NCBI RefSeq assembly: GCF_029223865.1
Contig: NZ_CP119520.1
Span: 6,262,001 to 6,326,000 of the forward strand
DNA: 64,000 nucleotides
Source of the DNA: Telluria mixta
GTDB taxonomy: Bacteria > Pseudomonadota > Gammaproteobacteria > Burkholderiales > Burkholderiaceae_D
Direction: 5' to 3'
The notes beneath the pieces were generated by a model. That model was not told the DNA's origin, did no database searches, and worked only from the letters and a program-made list of their open reading frames with translations. Position numbers and translations under genes: made by a program. Shown here piece after piece: positions 17,181 through 26,634 of the stretch. Position 1 is the stretch's first letter. The number at the start of each line of letters is the position of its first letter.

Positions 17181-18919
17181 TCAGGCGAGCGTCGACGGCC
17201 CCAATGGCGACGGCCCGGGCTCGGGCTGTCCTTCCTGTACGGACTCGACGAGAAGTGCGACACGTTCCGCCTCGGCGATGCGCATCAGTTGCCACGTACT
17301 GCGTCGCTGGATCACTTCCGGACCGGCGGAACGACCGAACATGCCCACCGGTACCTGGAAGGTCGCGGCCGGCAGCGTGCTCCCGCGCGGGAACCAGCGC
17401 GTCCCGTCGAGCGCATGCGTCTCGCCGCAGCGCCACCAGCCGCTCGCCGGACAGACTTCACCGGTCCGGACGTTCGTGCCGGGAGCCGCGACCTGGACGG
17501 GAGCGATGTCGCCTTCCAGCGCGACACTGACCGGCCCTGGCGGGGCAAGCGTGACCAGGGTTGGCGTACGAGGACGCAGCCGCTTGTCGACAAGCCTCCA
17601 CGTGGTCGGCTGCGACGGTTCGATGCTGGGCTGGAGTCCGCGCAGCTTTTGCCACAGCGTCTGTCGTGGTAGCAGCAGTGCCTGCGGCATGCGGTCGCCT
17701 TTGCGAATCCACTGGACCGAGCCGCCCTGTACGTCCACGCCGGGACCGCCTTCGCGGCATTTCCACCAGCCTGACTGTGGACAGACCTCTCCGGCCGTCG
17801 CCAATGCACCCAGCCTGGGTCCGGGCGGTTCCGGCGCCGGATCGGTCGGCGGCGGCGGATCGGACTTGCGCAGGCGGATGCTGGACGAGATGCTATCCCA
17901 GAGCGAAAGCACGGCGTCTTCATGCAGGCTTGTATCGATCGGCTTGCCACCTGGGCGCGGGCTGATCCCCCGTGAAGTTCGAGCGACAAGAATGGCTGTT
18001 GCGGGTCGTCCGGCATACCTTGGGTTTCCCACACAAAGCCGTATGTCGTCGCGAAATTCATCTCGTGGACGCGCTCGAGCACTTCTTCACCCGCGAGGTC
18101 GTTGATCGTGCGCTTTCCCGATCGTAGCCTTGACACTCGCAACATCTCATCAGGACTCGCCTCCGCATCCATATCACGATAACGGGTCAGCAAACTGCGA
18201 CTTGTATCTCCACCAGGAAAGCTGGCAAACGCCAAGGCCACGTCCGGATGGTCGGCGAAACCAATATGCATGGCGATGTGCTCGGTCTTGTGCGCAGGTA
18301 AAGGATCCGCAAAGACGGCGCGCCGGATACAGAAGCCAGGGACGGAAGGTATTTCGCCTTCACCACGCACGCGCAGCCGCGCCAACAGCGCTTCCGCGGT
18401 CCTGGCCCTTGCTTCACTCGATTCTGTCGCAGAGAGTGAAAAACTCAGCCCGTTCATGTGTCCATGGGCTTCGACGGCGACCGACTCCATGTCCACGCGG
18501 CGGTCTCCCTCCATCACGTAACCCCGGCTGCGCCCGTAGACGAAGACACGTCCCACCATGTTCGGCACGCGCAGATCACGCGCATCGACGATGCCTACTT
18601 CGTGGTCCTGCTCGCGGCCGCGCGAGTCGATATCTGCCTCACGCTCGGCAACCCGTTTCTGGAACGCGGCATCATCTTCTTCGACGGTCTGGATCTCGAA
18701 CCCGGCCATTCTCTCGCGGGAGACGGTGATCTCTGCCTGGGCCGGAATATCGATCAGAAACCGCCCGATGCATACCGTCTTCATCTGCTCTGTCATCTTC
18801 GCCACCTCGGATCTGTCCCGCATACTGCGGACTTGGCTGGCAGCCCATGTTCCGGCACAGGCCAAAGCTGCAACCAAAACGATGAGCTTTTGCCATCCGC
18901 GCGTCCCCGTTCGCGTCAT
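17181..18919 (-). pseudogene. Tli4-like T6SS lipase immunity protein, frameshifted
   Basis: The gene starts at 18919 (ATG overlapping the lipase stop as ATGA) with a membrane anchor or signal (about 10-30) and a Tli4-like domain including KTVCIGRFLIDIPAQAEI. The frame stays sensible up to QPFLSLELHGG. The related sequence then continues in another frame from about PRPGGKPIDTSLHEDAV to the stop at 17181. The switch is at a G5 run on the coding strand (17967-17971); one extra G would join the frames. The C-terminal part has two copies of a CPxSGWW(K/R)C module. Immunity proteins protect the producer from its own lipase. It may be a true pseudogene or a sequencing error; the out-of-frame continuation down to 17312 is not real protein. 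Confidence 0.8.
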
Positions 18920-20586
18920 GGCATCTTCTGTACAAGCTTGACGATAAGATGGTGAGTCAACAGCAGGGTAACGTCATGATTGAACGCGCCCTGATGATCG
19001 AAGCCACGAATATCGAAAAGCTGTGCGACTTTTCCACGTGGGCCAGTGCCGGATTGATGTGGCACAGTGCCGTCCCCGGCAACATCCTGTCGTGCCGGCA
19101 CAAAATGCAGATCGGTGCGTCCCTCCACACGCACGCGGCGCCCACCTGCAGGCCCATAACCCGTCTGAGATGCGCCACGCAAGTTCGTTTCGGTAAACAC
19201 CGCACCGGAGGCGGCATCGCGCGCTACCCAACGCACTGCACCGAAAGACAGGTGATCGGAATCGGCACCGTAAAAAGCATAGGTGTTTGGATGGTAGTAG
19301 GCATCCAGGACATTGCGATGAAAATGCTCAGCCTTTGCGACAGCTTTTCTGATGACTTCGACGACCCCTTGATCTTCCTCGCGGTGTTTTCCGACCGGGT
19401 CGGCTAACGCCGGGTCGATCAATCGGTACCAGGACTTCATGTCACGATAAAATTCGTATGGATTCCCAACGGGTAAATGCACAACATCTCGCGGTACGTC
19501 CTTGTTATTGACCCGGCTGACCATACAGATATGCAGCCACGGCTGGGGGTACAAATGATTGGGCAACAACTCAAGAGCGCCCGGTGACCGTGCCATGACC
19601 GGCATCGTCGATTCAGGACGCTCGCCAAGAATTTCCGCGACATACTCAGCTTTTTTATTGTCGATTCCACCATTACTTGGGCTCCATTTTTCGGTACCAC
19701 AGGCGATCCGCCGATAACATACGGGCGCGCCCAGAGCGGGCATGGCGCCGTGGATGACGCCCAGGATGGTGTCCGGAATTTGCTTTGCACAAGCGCGGGC
19801 GACGAGACCACCCATCGAATGTGTGACGAGGATGACTTTTCGGCATTCCCGCTTGCGCTCGGTCCAAAACGCGATGATGCGTTCAATGCGCTGGCGTAAC
19901 CAGGCGGCCGAGTCCTCACACGATTCCAGCCAGTTATAACCGCACGCATAAACCGGATAGTAATAGGCGGCATGCTTTTCCAGCTCCGGCTCCGTGACCT
20001 TATCGATGCCGCGCACGCCCCATTTCGCCGGATCGCACTTCATTACGTCCTTCCAATGGCTGCAGATGACACGTACGTTGTCGATTGGATCCATCTCGAA
20101 CGTATGATTGAGGCCGACATGCAGGCCATACAGCAACTTGCCGTACGAATCCCAATGCACCTCGCCCCACCAACGATCCCGCACTTCACCCTCGGTCATA
20201 CCGTAGTTTCGGGCCTCCAGCGGCAGATGGATTTCTCCACGCTTATCGACCTCCAACGTGTTCCCGTCCAGGATCTGCTGACGGGTAGCCGGCTTGCGCC
20301 CCTTCCATAAACGTGCCTCGGTAATACCACTGATGGCACCGTTCGGCGCCCGCCACGCTTCCTCACCCGGATTCAACACCGCATTCGCCCGCTTCGCCGG
20401 ACTCGTCGCCGCCCGTAGATTGCTCCCCATGATCCCGGGCACGACGATGACGGGAATGACCTTCGACGGCGGCAACGTGAACAGCCCGCGTGTCGTGAAC
20501 GAGGTCGGGGTCAGGACGGTCCGGCCGGTCCAGCTGCCGTCGGGCTGCGGGACGAGGTTCGGCAAGGGGCGGGTCGGGTCTGCCAT
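18916..20586 (-). CDS. Type VI secretion lipase effector (Tle family, probably Tle4-like)
   Basis: The 556-residue alpha/beta hydrolase has an oxyanion loop VIVVPGIMGSNLRA (about 47-60) and a nucleophile elbow VTHSMGG with S257. A late acid/histidine region includes AGDGTVPHQSG and FDHQGAFNHD. Such PGAP1-like lipases are delivered by the T6SS and hydrolyse membrane lipids of competitors. It lies 42 bases downstream of vgrG and overlaps the immunity gene by 4 bases. It has no signal peptide, as expected for a T6SS cargo. The Tle4 assignment rests mainly on the Tli4-like partner; another Tle subfamily is possible. Confidence 0.85.
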   Translation of the reverse strand: MADPTRPLPNLVPQPDGSWTGRTVLTPTSFTTRGLFTLPPSKVIPVIVVPGIMGSNLRAATSPAKRANAVLNPGEEAWRAPNGAISGITEARLWKGRKPATRQQILDGNTLEVDKRGEIHLPLEARNYGMTEGEVRDRWWGEVHWDSYGKLLYGLHVGLNHTFEMDPIDNVRVICSHWKDVMKCDPAKWGVRGIDKVTEPELEKHAAYYYPVYACGYNWLESCEDSAAWLRQRIERIIAFWTERKRECRKVILVTHSMGGLVARACAKQIPDTILGVIHGAMPALGAPVCYRRIACGTEKWSPSNGGIDNKKAEYVAEILGERPESTMPVMARSPGALELLPNHLYPQPWLHICMVSRVNNKDVPRDVVHLPVGNPYEFYRDMKSWYRLIDPALADPVGKHREEDQGVVEVIRKAVAKAEHFHRNVLDAYYHPNTYAFYGADSDHLSFGAVRWVARDAASGAVFTETNLRGASQTGYGPAGGRRVRVEGRTDLHFVPARQDVAGDGTVPHQSGTGPRGKVAQLFDIRGFDHQGAFNHDVTLLLTHHLIVKLVQKMP

Positions 20587-20628
20587 GCGCGCTCCGTGGT
20601 CTGGGTCGAGTTTGCGTCAAGCCCGGGG

Positions 20629-23430
20629 TCAGCGGGCCGGGTCGTCGTCGGGGAGGAAGGCCATGTCCACGTCGCCGATCATTTCGCCGATCAGCAATGA
20701 CGTCCGGCCCTGTTCGTCGGTGCGTCCGGTGACGGTGCGGCCGTCTTCGAACGTCGCCTTGTAGCGTTGGTTCGGGACCGGCTTGCCGGTCTGCTGGTGC
20801 CGCAGCACCACGTATTCGTCCGTGCGCAGGTGCGACGTCGGCATGCGCACGCCTTCCGGTGTCGCGCCGCCTGGTCCGACCAGGTCGTGCTCCGTCGCCT
20901 TGAACACCTGGCGGCCGCTCGTCTGCTGGGTGACCGTGCCGTCCGCCCAGTCGGTCTGCGCGCCCGGCGCGATGATCTTCACGGCCGGCGCTTCCAGTTC
21001 GATGCGTTCGGCGGCGATCAGGCTGATGCGGCCCGCCGACTTGATCTGGATATTGCCCACGTGCGTGTGCACGACGATGTCGCCGCGGCCCGCGACGAGG
21101 CGCACGCCCAGCTCGTGGGCGAACAGGCTCAGGCGACGGGCGGCGCGCACGAAGATGTTGGCGCCGGCCGCGACTTCGGCATCGCCCGCGCTGACGACGT
21201 CCACCTTGCCGCTCGCGCCCAGTGCCAGGTTGTCGTTGCTGGCGACGATGATGCCGTTCGGCGCCGTCGCGGCCAGGATCGGCTCGCCGCCGCCGGCGGC
21301 GCCTTCCGCGACATTGCTGCCCGCATGCCAGCGTTTCAGCTTGTCGACGAGGACGGCGAGACGCTTGCCGGTCGGTTCGTCGTCCGTGTGGACGGCCGCC
21401 AGCTTGCCCACTTCGTCAAGGATGCCCTGCATGACGTCGGCCAGGCCCGCGAGGCCGGCGCGGTCGAGTTGGCCGCCATCTCCCTGCGGACTCGCCTCGG
21501 CGCTGATCAGCACCCCTTGGGCCCCGCGCACGGCGACCGACAGGTCGCTGCGCAGCTCGGCGCCCTCCCCGCGCGGCGTGCCGGTGCCGTCGGCGCGCGG
21601 GCGCGTCAGCCAGCCGAGGTTCAGTTCCGACGTGCCGTGGTCGCTCGCCAGTTGCGCGCTGATCTCGCCGCGCGTGTCGTCGAAGCGCAGCTGGTTGCCG
21701 CGCGCACCCTGGATCTCGTGCGTACGCGTGCCGGACACGTACCGGTTGCCCGGCAACGCCCCCGCCTGGCTGAATGCGGGCGGCGCCGTACGCTGGTTGT
21801 ACAGCTGCGCGAGGATGATGGGGCGGTCCGGGTCGCCGCCGAGGAAGGCCACCAGTACTTCGGAACCGACGCGCGGCAGGGATAAAGCGCCGGCCTGCTG
21901 CTGGCTGCCGTTGCCGTTCCCGGCCCAGTTGGACGCCACGCGCACCCAGGCCGAATCGGCCGGCGAGTCGGACGCGCCGGCGCCGTGCGCGTGGCGGTGG
22001 TCGGCGGCGCGCATGCCCGGGAAGCGGATTTTTACGCGCCCCAGCGCGTCGCAATGGACGTCCTCGCCGGCCGGCCCGACGACGATGGCACTCTGCAGCT
22101 GCGGCTGCGGCAGGTCCGTGCGCGGGTCGTAGGCGGGGACGATCGGAATGCCGCGCCGAACGGCGGAAAAGGTTACGCGCACGCGTGCCTGCCCGTCGCC
22201 CGCGCGCGGGGCCGGGAGCGCGCTTAAGGCCGCGTCCGCCGACACCTGCCTGGCGTGGCGGTCAAGGTCCCGTGGCAGGTTGTTGTCGGCCACGACATGC
22301 AGTTCCGTGATCACGAAATCGCGCTCCGCGGCGGGGTGCGTGTCGACCTCCGGATGGCCGTCGAGCGAAAAATACTGGCCGGCGCAGAAGTCGCGTACGC
22401 TGCCCTCCGCCTGGAAGCACTTCGATTCGAATTCGTGGCGGCTCATGCGCACGTGGCCCAGGCGCCAGTGGTCTTCGACGTCGTTGCCGGCGTGCGGCAT
22501 CTCGATCAGGTAGTCGTCCAGCGACGCGGCAAGCGTGTTGCCGCTCGCGCCCTGGTCGACGTTGCTGCGCGCGGTGGCCGTCATGAATTGCGCGGCGTCG
22601 GGGTTCTTGTAATCCCAGCTGTGGCGTGTCGCGACACCCGGCTGCAGGCGGCGGGCGGCGCGCCACGAGGTGATGGTGTCGCGGCCGTCCGCCATGCTGT
22701 CGCGGTGGTAGCGCACGGTCCCGGCCGCGTTCTGCGGCAGGCCGTTCGGGTCGTTGAACAGCACCAGCGTGTGCGCGGGCGTGCGGTCGTGTGCCGGGTC
22801 GACGGGGCTGCCGCGGCTGCGGCCCGGCCGGAACACCCAGGCGATGCCGCGCCGCTTGAGCAGGCGGCGCACGAAGGCGGCATCCGATTCGTTGTACTGC
22901 ATGGTCTGTTCGCGCGGCGGGAACTGGCGCATGTCGAACAGCGGATCCAGTTCGAGCTCGAACGCATTGGCCAGCACCGTGTTCGACTGGCGCCATTCGT
23001 CGCACAGCACCCGCACGATCTCCAGTTCGTTCTGGTAGCGGAACACGCGGCTGTTGGTGCGCTTTTCCATCACGGCGAACACGTCGCGCAGGACGAGCTC
23101 GTAGCCGGCCAGGCCGCCGTCCGCATCGCCCGCGCGTGCCTCGGTGACGATGCCGCATACGCTGCGCAGTTGTCCGCGGTCGGTGACGAACTGCAGTTCG
23201 GCCGGCAGCGCGATCAGGTCCTTCAGCGCGATGTGCGGGCTGCTGGCGACGCAGGCGACGCGGTAGTCGATGCCGCCGCAGATCGCCTCGTGGCCCACGA
23301 CCCGCTGGGGCAGCAGCACGTCCTCCGCAAGCTGGCCGCCGTGGGCCAGGCGCAGGCGCAACGGCCGGTGCGCGGTGCTCAGGACTTTTTCGTGCTGCAG
23401 AACCCGCAGGAACTCGCTCGCGCTTTCCAC
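20629..23430 (-). CDS. vgrG: Type VI secretion tip protein VgrG with C-terminal extension
   Basis: The 933-residue spike protein has gp27/gp44-like domains at the N-terminus (SEFLRVLQHEKVLSTAHRPL onward) and a gp5 OB-fold around LGRVKIRFPGMRA, with a DSAWVRVASNWAGNGNG spike-base motif. A DUF2345-type region follows. The C-terminus (about the last 70 residues, from DEYVVLRHQQTGKPVPNQ) is a transthyretin-like sandwich domain that probably holds the adjacent lipase. GTG at 23430 is chosen because GGGAGA lies 4-9 bases upstream and the family N-terminus begins there; an ATG 37 codons earlier gives a non-homologous leader. No other T6SS structural gene is present, so this is an orphan vgrG. Confidence 0.93.
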   Translation of the reverse strand: MESASEFLRVLQHEKVLSTAHRPLRLRLAHGGQLAEDVLLPQRVVGHEAICGGIDYRVACVASSPHIALKDLIALPAELQFVTDRGQLRSVCGIVTEARAGDADGGLAGYELVLRDVFAVMEKRTNSRVFRYQNELEIVRVLCDEWRQSNTVLANAFELELDPLFDMRQFPPREQTMQYNESDAAFVRRLLKRRGIAWVFRPGRSRGSPVDPAHDRTPAHTLVLFNDPNGLPQNAAGTVRYHRDSMADGRDTITSWRAARRLQPGVATRHSWDYKNPDAAQFMTATARSNVDQGASGNTLAASLDDYLIEMPHAGNDVEDHWRLGHVRMSRHEFESKCFQAEGSVRDFCAGQYFSLDGHPEVDTHPAAERDFVITELHVVADNNLPRDLDRHARQVSADAALSALPAPRAGDGQARVRVTFSAVRRGIPIVPAYDPRTDLPQPQLQSAIVVGPAGEDVHCDALGRVKIRFPGMRAADHRHAHGAGASDSPADSAWVRVASNWAGNGNGSQQQAGALSLPRVGSEVLVAFLGGDPDRPIILAQLYNQRTAPPAFSQAGALPGNRYVSGTRTHEIQGARGNQLRFDDTRGEISAQLASDHGTSELNLGWLTRPRADGTGTPRGEGAELRSDLSVAVRGAQGVLISAEASPQGDGGQLDRAGLAGLADVMQGILDEVGKLAAVHTDDEPTGKRLAVLVDKLKRWHAGSNVAEGAAGGGEPILAATAPNGIIVASNDNLALGASGKVDVVSAGDAEVAAGANIFVRAARRLSLFAHELGVRLVAGRGDIVVHTHVGNIQIKSAGRISLIAAERIELEAPAVKIIAPGAQTDWADGTVTQQTSGRQVFKATEHDLVGPGGATPEGVRMPTSHLRTDEYVVLRHQQTGKPVPNQRYKATFEDGRTVTGRTDEQGRTSLLIGEMIGDVDMAFLPDDDPAR

Positions 23431-23700
23431 TGTCTCTCCCGTGAACACGCCGCAGCTGCGGCACGAGAATGGATTCTTCCATGCTTCAACCGGCGCGAGA
23501 TTAACGTGCGTCAGGGTGTACAGGAGCGAACTTCGGAGCATGTGGATGGTCCCACGCGGCGCGCCGCGCGGGTGCGCACGACGGGCTGGCGCGACACGAT
23601 GGAACCGGGAGACGACAGGCGCGGTCGCGCCGTCATGAGGGCCGGGTACGACCCATGTGCTTCATGCGCGCCGCTTAGTCAGCCCGGCACCAGTCCGGCA

Positions 23701-24501
23701 TCAGCCCAGCAGCGCGGCCAGGCGCGGCATTGTCGCCAGCGCATTCGCATGCGTGGCCGCGCGCACGGCATCCGGATCGAGCGCGCGCATCTCGGCCAGC
23801 GCGGCACCGATCGCGGGCAATTGCTCCGGACTGTTGCGGCCCGGGTGGACCCACGCGGGCGAGATGTCCGGCGCGTCCGTCTCCAGCACGATGGATTCCA
23901 GCGGCAGGTCCACCGCCAGCCGCCGGATCTGCAGGGCGCGCGTAAAGGTCATGGCGCCGCCGAAGCCGAGGTGGAAGCCCGCGTCGATGAAGGCCTTCGC
24001 CTGCTGGAAGCTGCCGTTGAACGCGTGCGCGATGCCGCCCGCGGGCCGGATCTGGCGCACGTGCTTCAGCACCTGGTCCTGCGAGCGACGCACGTGCGTC
24101 AGGACGGGCAGATCGAAATCGCGCGCGATGCGCAGCTGCTCGCGCAGGAAGCGCTCCTGCTTCTCGCGCATCGCCGGCTCGCACAGCATCGGAATGAAGA
24201 AGTCGAGGCCAATCTCGCCGATGGCGACGAAACGCGGATCCGACAACGACGCCTCGACCTGGCGCCGCAGTTCGGCGAGGTCGTCGTCCGTGGCCTGCGG
24301 TACGTAGATCGGATGGATGCCCAGCGCGTAGCTGGCGTTGGGCAGGCCGCCGGCGAGCTTGCGCACGACGTCGAAGTTATCCCGTGCGACAGCCGGTATC
24401 ACGATCATGCCGACCCCGAGTTCCTCCGCGCGCCGGGCGATGTCCGTCGACTCGGCGCCGAATTCGTGCGCATCGAGGTGGCAGTGGGTGTCGATCCACA
24501 T
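23701..24501 (-). CDS. TatD-family metal-dependent hydrolase
   Basis: The 266-residue TIM-barrel enzyme has the metal ligands of the TatD DNase family: DTHCHLDAHEF at the N-terminus, GEIGLDFF with the bridging Glu, then THVRRS, AHAFNGS and the final ETDAPDISP. Members act as 3'-5' exonucleases on DNA or RNA, or on other substrates. It lies 6 bases after lolD and is probably the last gene of the lolC/E-lolD-tatD transcript. The 270 bases between it and vgrG contain no gene I can support. Confidence 0.92.
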   Translation of the reverse strand: MWIDTHCHLDAHEFGAESTDIARRAEELGVGMIVIPAVARDNFDVVRKLAGGLPNASYALGIHPIYVPQATDDDLAELRRQVEASLSDPRFVAIGEIGLDFFIPMLCEPAMREKQERFLREQLRIARDFDLPVLTHVRRSQDQVLKHVRQIRPAGGIAHAFNGSFQQAKAFIDAGFHLGFGGAMTFTRALQIRRLAVDLPLESIVLETDAPDISPAWVHPGRNSPEQLPAIGAALAEMRALDPDAVRAATHANALATMPRLAALLG

Positions 24502-24507
24502 GGAAGA

Positions 24508-25203
24508 TCAGGCCGGCTGCAGGCCGTGCTCCGTCATGCGCAGCACGCGGTCGCAGCGGCGCGCCAGTTCCGGGTCGTGCGTGACGATGACGAAGGCGGT
24601 GCCGAGCGTCTTCGCCAGTTCGAGCATCAGGTCAAAGATGCCCTGCGCCGTCGAGTGGTCGAGGTTACCGGTCGGTTCATCGGCGAGCACGCAGGCCGGT
24701 TCCGTGACGAGGGCGCGGGCCAGGGCCACGCGCTGGCGCTCGCCGCCGGACAGTTCGCCCGGCCGGTGGATGGCGCGCTTCGTCAGGCCCACGCGTGCCA
24801 GGATCGCCTCGGCGCGCGCGACGGCATCCGCGCGCTTCACACGGCGGATCAGCAGGGGCATCGCGACGTTGTCCAGCGCCGTGAACTCGGGCAGCAGGTG
24901 GTGAAACTGGTAGACGAAGCCGAGCGAGCGGTTGCGCAGCTCGCCGCGGCGCGTCTCCGACAGCGTCGCGAAGTCCTCGCCCTGCAGGGTGACGCTGCCC
25001 GTGCTGGGGGTGTCCAGCCCGCCCAGGATATGCAGCAGGGTCGACTTGCCGGAACCGGACGCGCCCACGATGGCCACGCGCTCGCCGCGGGCGATGGAGA
25101 AATCGATATGGTCCAGCACCTGGACCGAGTAATCGCCCTGGCGGAAGGTCTTGGCGACGTTGCGGCAGGCCAGTACGGATGTATTCACATTCATGTCATT
25201 CAT
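24508..25203 (-). CDS. lolD: Lipoprotein-releasing ABC transporter ATP-binding protein LolD
   Basis: A 231-residue ABC ATPase with Walker [17 protein letters not shown], signature [15 protein letters not shown], Walker [13 protein letters not shown] and switch VTHD. LolD powers extraction of outer-membrane lipoproteins from the inner membrane and handing to LolA. Its start overlaps the end of the LolC/E permease by 8 bases, showing translational coupling. Residues around [18 protein letters not shown] match the LolD subfamily rather than MacB. Confidence 0.95.
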   Translation of the reverse strand: MNDMNVNTSVLACRNVAKTFRQGDYSVQVLDHIDFSIARGERVAIVGASGSGKSTLLHILGGLDTPSTGSVTLQGEDFATLSETRRGELRNRSLGFVYQFHHLLPEFTALDNVAMPLLIRRVKRADAVARAEAILARVGLTKRAIHRPGELSGGERQRVALARALVTEPACVLADEPTGNLDHSTAQGIFDLMLELAKTLGTAFVIVTHDPELARRCDRVLRMTEHGLQPA

Positions 25204-26461
25204 AGCGGAGTGCCTCCGCCGGTTTCACGCGCGACGCGGACCAGCTGGGGTAGATGGTCGCGACGAAGGCCAGCAGCACCGAGACGCCGCCGATTTTGAA
25301 GACGTCCGGCCAGCGCAGGTCGGACGGGATTTCGCTGATCAGATAAATGTCCTTGGACAGGAACTGCACGCCCAGCAGGCGTTCGATGAACGGCACGATG
25401 ACGTCGATGTTCAGCGCCACCAGCACGCCGAGGCCCACGCCGGCGGCCGTGCCCATGATGCCGACGAGGGCGCCCTGGATCATGAAGATCTTCGTGATCG
25501 AGCGCGGCGATGCGCCGAGGGTACGGAGGATGGCGATGTCGGGCTGCTTGTCGGTCACCGTCATGACGAGCGTCGAGACGAGGTTGAACGCGGCCACGGC
25601 GATGATCAAGGTGAGGATGATGAACATCATGCGCTTTTCCGTCTGCACGGCGGCGAACCAGTTGGCGTTCAGCTGCGACCAGTCGCGCATCATCAGTTCG
25701 CCGGACATGCTGCGCTTGAGTTCCTGCGCCACGAACGGGGCCTGGTGCATGTCGGCGATGCGCAGGCGCAGGCCGTTCGGCGCGTCGATGCGCACCATGC
25801 GCTGCGCATCCTCGATGTTGATGAAGGCGAGCGCCGAATCGAATTCGTAGTGGCCGGCCTCGAAGATGCCGCTGACGGTGAACACGCGCGAGCGCGGCAC
25901 CATGCCGGCCGGCGTCGTCTGGCCCTGCGCCAGCAGCATGTTGACCTTGTCGCCGATGCCCACGCCGAGCGAGCGTGCCAGCGCGTAGCCGATGACGATG
26001 TTGTACTCGCCGGACTTGAGGCTGTCGATGCTGCCCTGGCGGATCTGCTTCGCCACGTCCGATACCTTGTGCTCTTCCGACGGCAGGATGCCGCGGATGA
26101 TGGCCGGCTTCATCGTGTCCTCGCGCACCAGCAGGCCCTGCGTCTCGACGAACGGCGCGGCGCCGCGCACGGCCGGGTTGCGGAAAGCTTCCTGCTCGGC
26201 CTGGCGCCAGTTCGGCATGGAGCCGCTCGCGTCGAACACTTCGATGTGGGCCAGCACGGACAGCATGCGGTCCGTGACCTCCTTCTGGAACCCGTTCATC
26301 ACCGACAGCACGACGATCAGGGCGGCCACGCCAAGGGCGATGCCGGACACGGAAATCAGCGAGATGAAGGAAATGAAGCTGTTGCGGCTGCTGCGCTTGC
26401 CGGCGCGCGTATAGCGCAAACCGACCAGCCATTCGTACGGCAGTTTGTGGATGAGGCTCAT
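25196..26461 (-). CDS. lolC: Lipoprotein-releasing ABC transporter permease LolC/LolE
   Basis: The 421-residue permease has one N-terminal membrane helix (about 27-50, [20 protein letters not shown]), a large periplasmic MacB-like domain, and three C-terminal helices (from about 270). The family start [20 protein letters not shown] places the start at 26461, with GGAG just upstream; a longer upstream frame is not homologous. Only one permease gene is present beside lolD, consistent with a homodimeric LolCD-type transporter as in many betaproteobacteria, unless a second copy lies elsewhere. Confidence 0.93.
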   Translation of the reverse strand: MSLIHKLPYEWLVGLRYTRAGKRSSRNSFISFISLISVSGIALGVAALIVVLSVMNGFQKEVTDRMLSVLAHIEVFDASGSMPNWRQAEQEAFRNPAVRGAAPFVETQGLLVREDTMKPAIIRGILPSEEHKVSDVAKQIRQGSIDSLKSGEYNIVIGYALARSLGVGIGDKVNMLLAQGQTTPAGMVPRSRVFTVSGIFEAGHYEFDSALAFINIEDAQRMVRIDAPNGLRLRIADMHQAPFVAQELKRSMSGELMMRDWSQLNANWFAAVQTEKRMMFIILTLIIAVAAFNLVSTLVMTVTDKQPDIAILRTLGASPRSITKIFMIQGALVGIMGTAAGVGLGVLVALNIDVIVPFIERLLGVQFLSKDIYLISEIPSDLRWPDVFKIGGVSVLLAFVATIYPSWSASRVKPAEALRYE

Positions 26462-26508
26462 GGGCTCCGGGGTAAGTTCCTGGGTAAACGCTAGGGTTCC
26501 GCAGTTTG

Positions 26509-26539
26509 CCACACAACGCTCATCCGTGTGGGGCGTTGT
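26509..26539. promoter_or_regulatory. Interleaved inverted repeats between lolC and the ferritin-like genes
   Basis: CCACAC (26509-26514) pairs with GTGTGG (26526-26531), and ACAACGC (26513-26519) with GCGTTGT (26533-26539), so two inverted repeats interlock in the 173-base divergent gap. They may be overlapping operator sites; the evidence is only the pattern. A TAAAAT box (26577-26582) could serve the plus-strand gene. Confidence 0.35.
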
Positions 26540-26634
26540 CACAATTGGAAGTACTTTTTCTATCTTGCACACACCATAAAATGGCCGGAACTCCGGGCAC
26601 TGCAAGACTATCGAACGCAGACAGGAGGCTCACC

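Noticed and set aside
17312..17960. C-terminal part of the 535-residue continuous frame at the immunity gene
   Set aside because: After the G5 run the frame becomes Arg/Ser/Cys-rich without homology; the conserved CPxSGWWxC modules are in the other frame.
23431..23541. A 37-residue N-terminal extension of VgrG
   Set aside because: It precedes the homologous N-terminus, and GTG 23430 has a well-placed GGGAGA.
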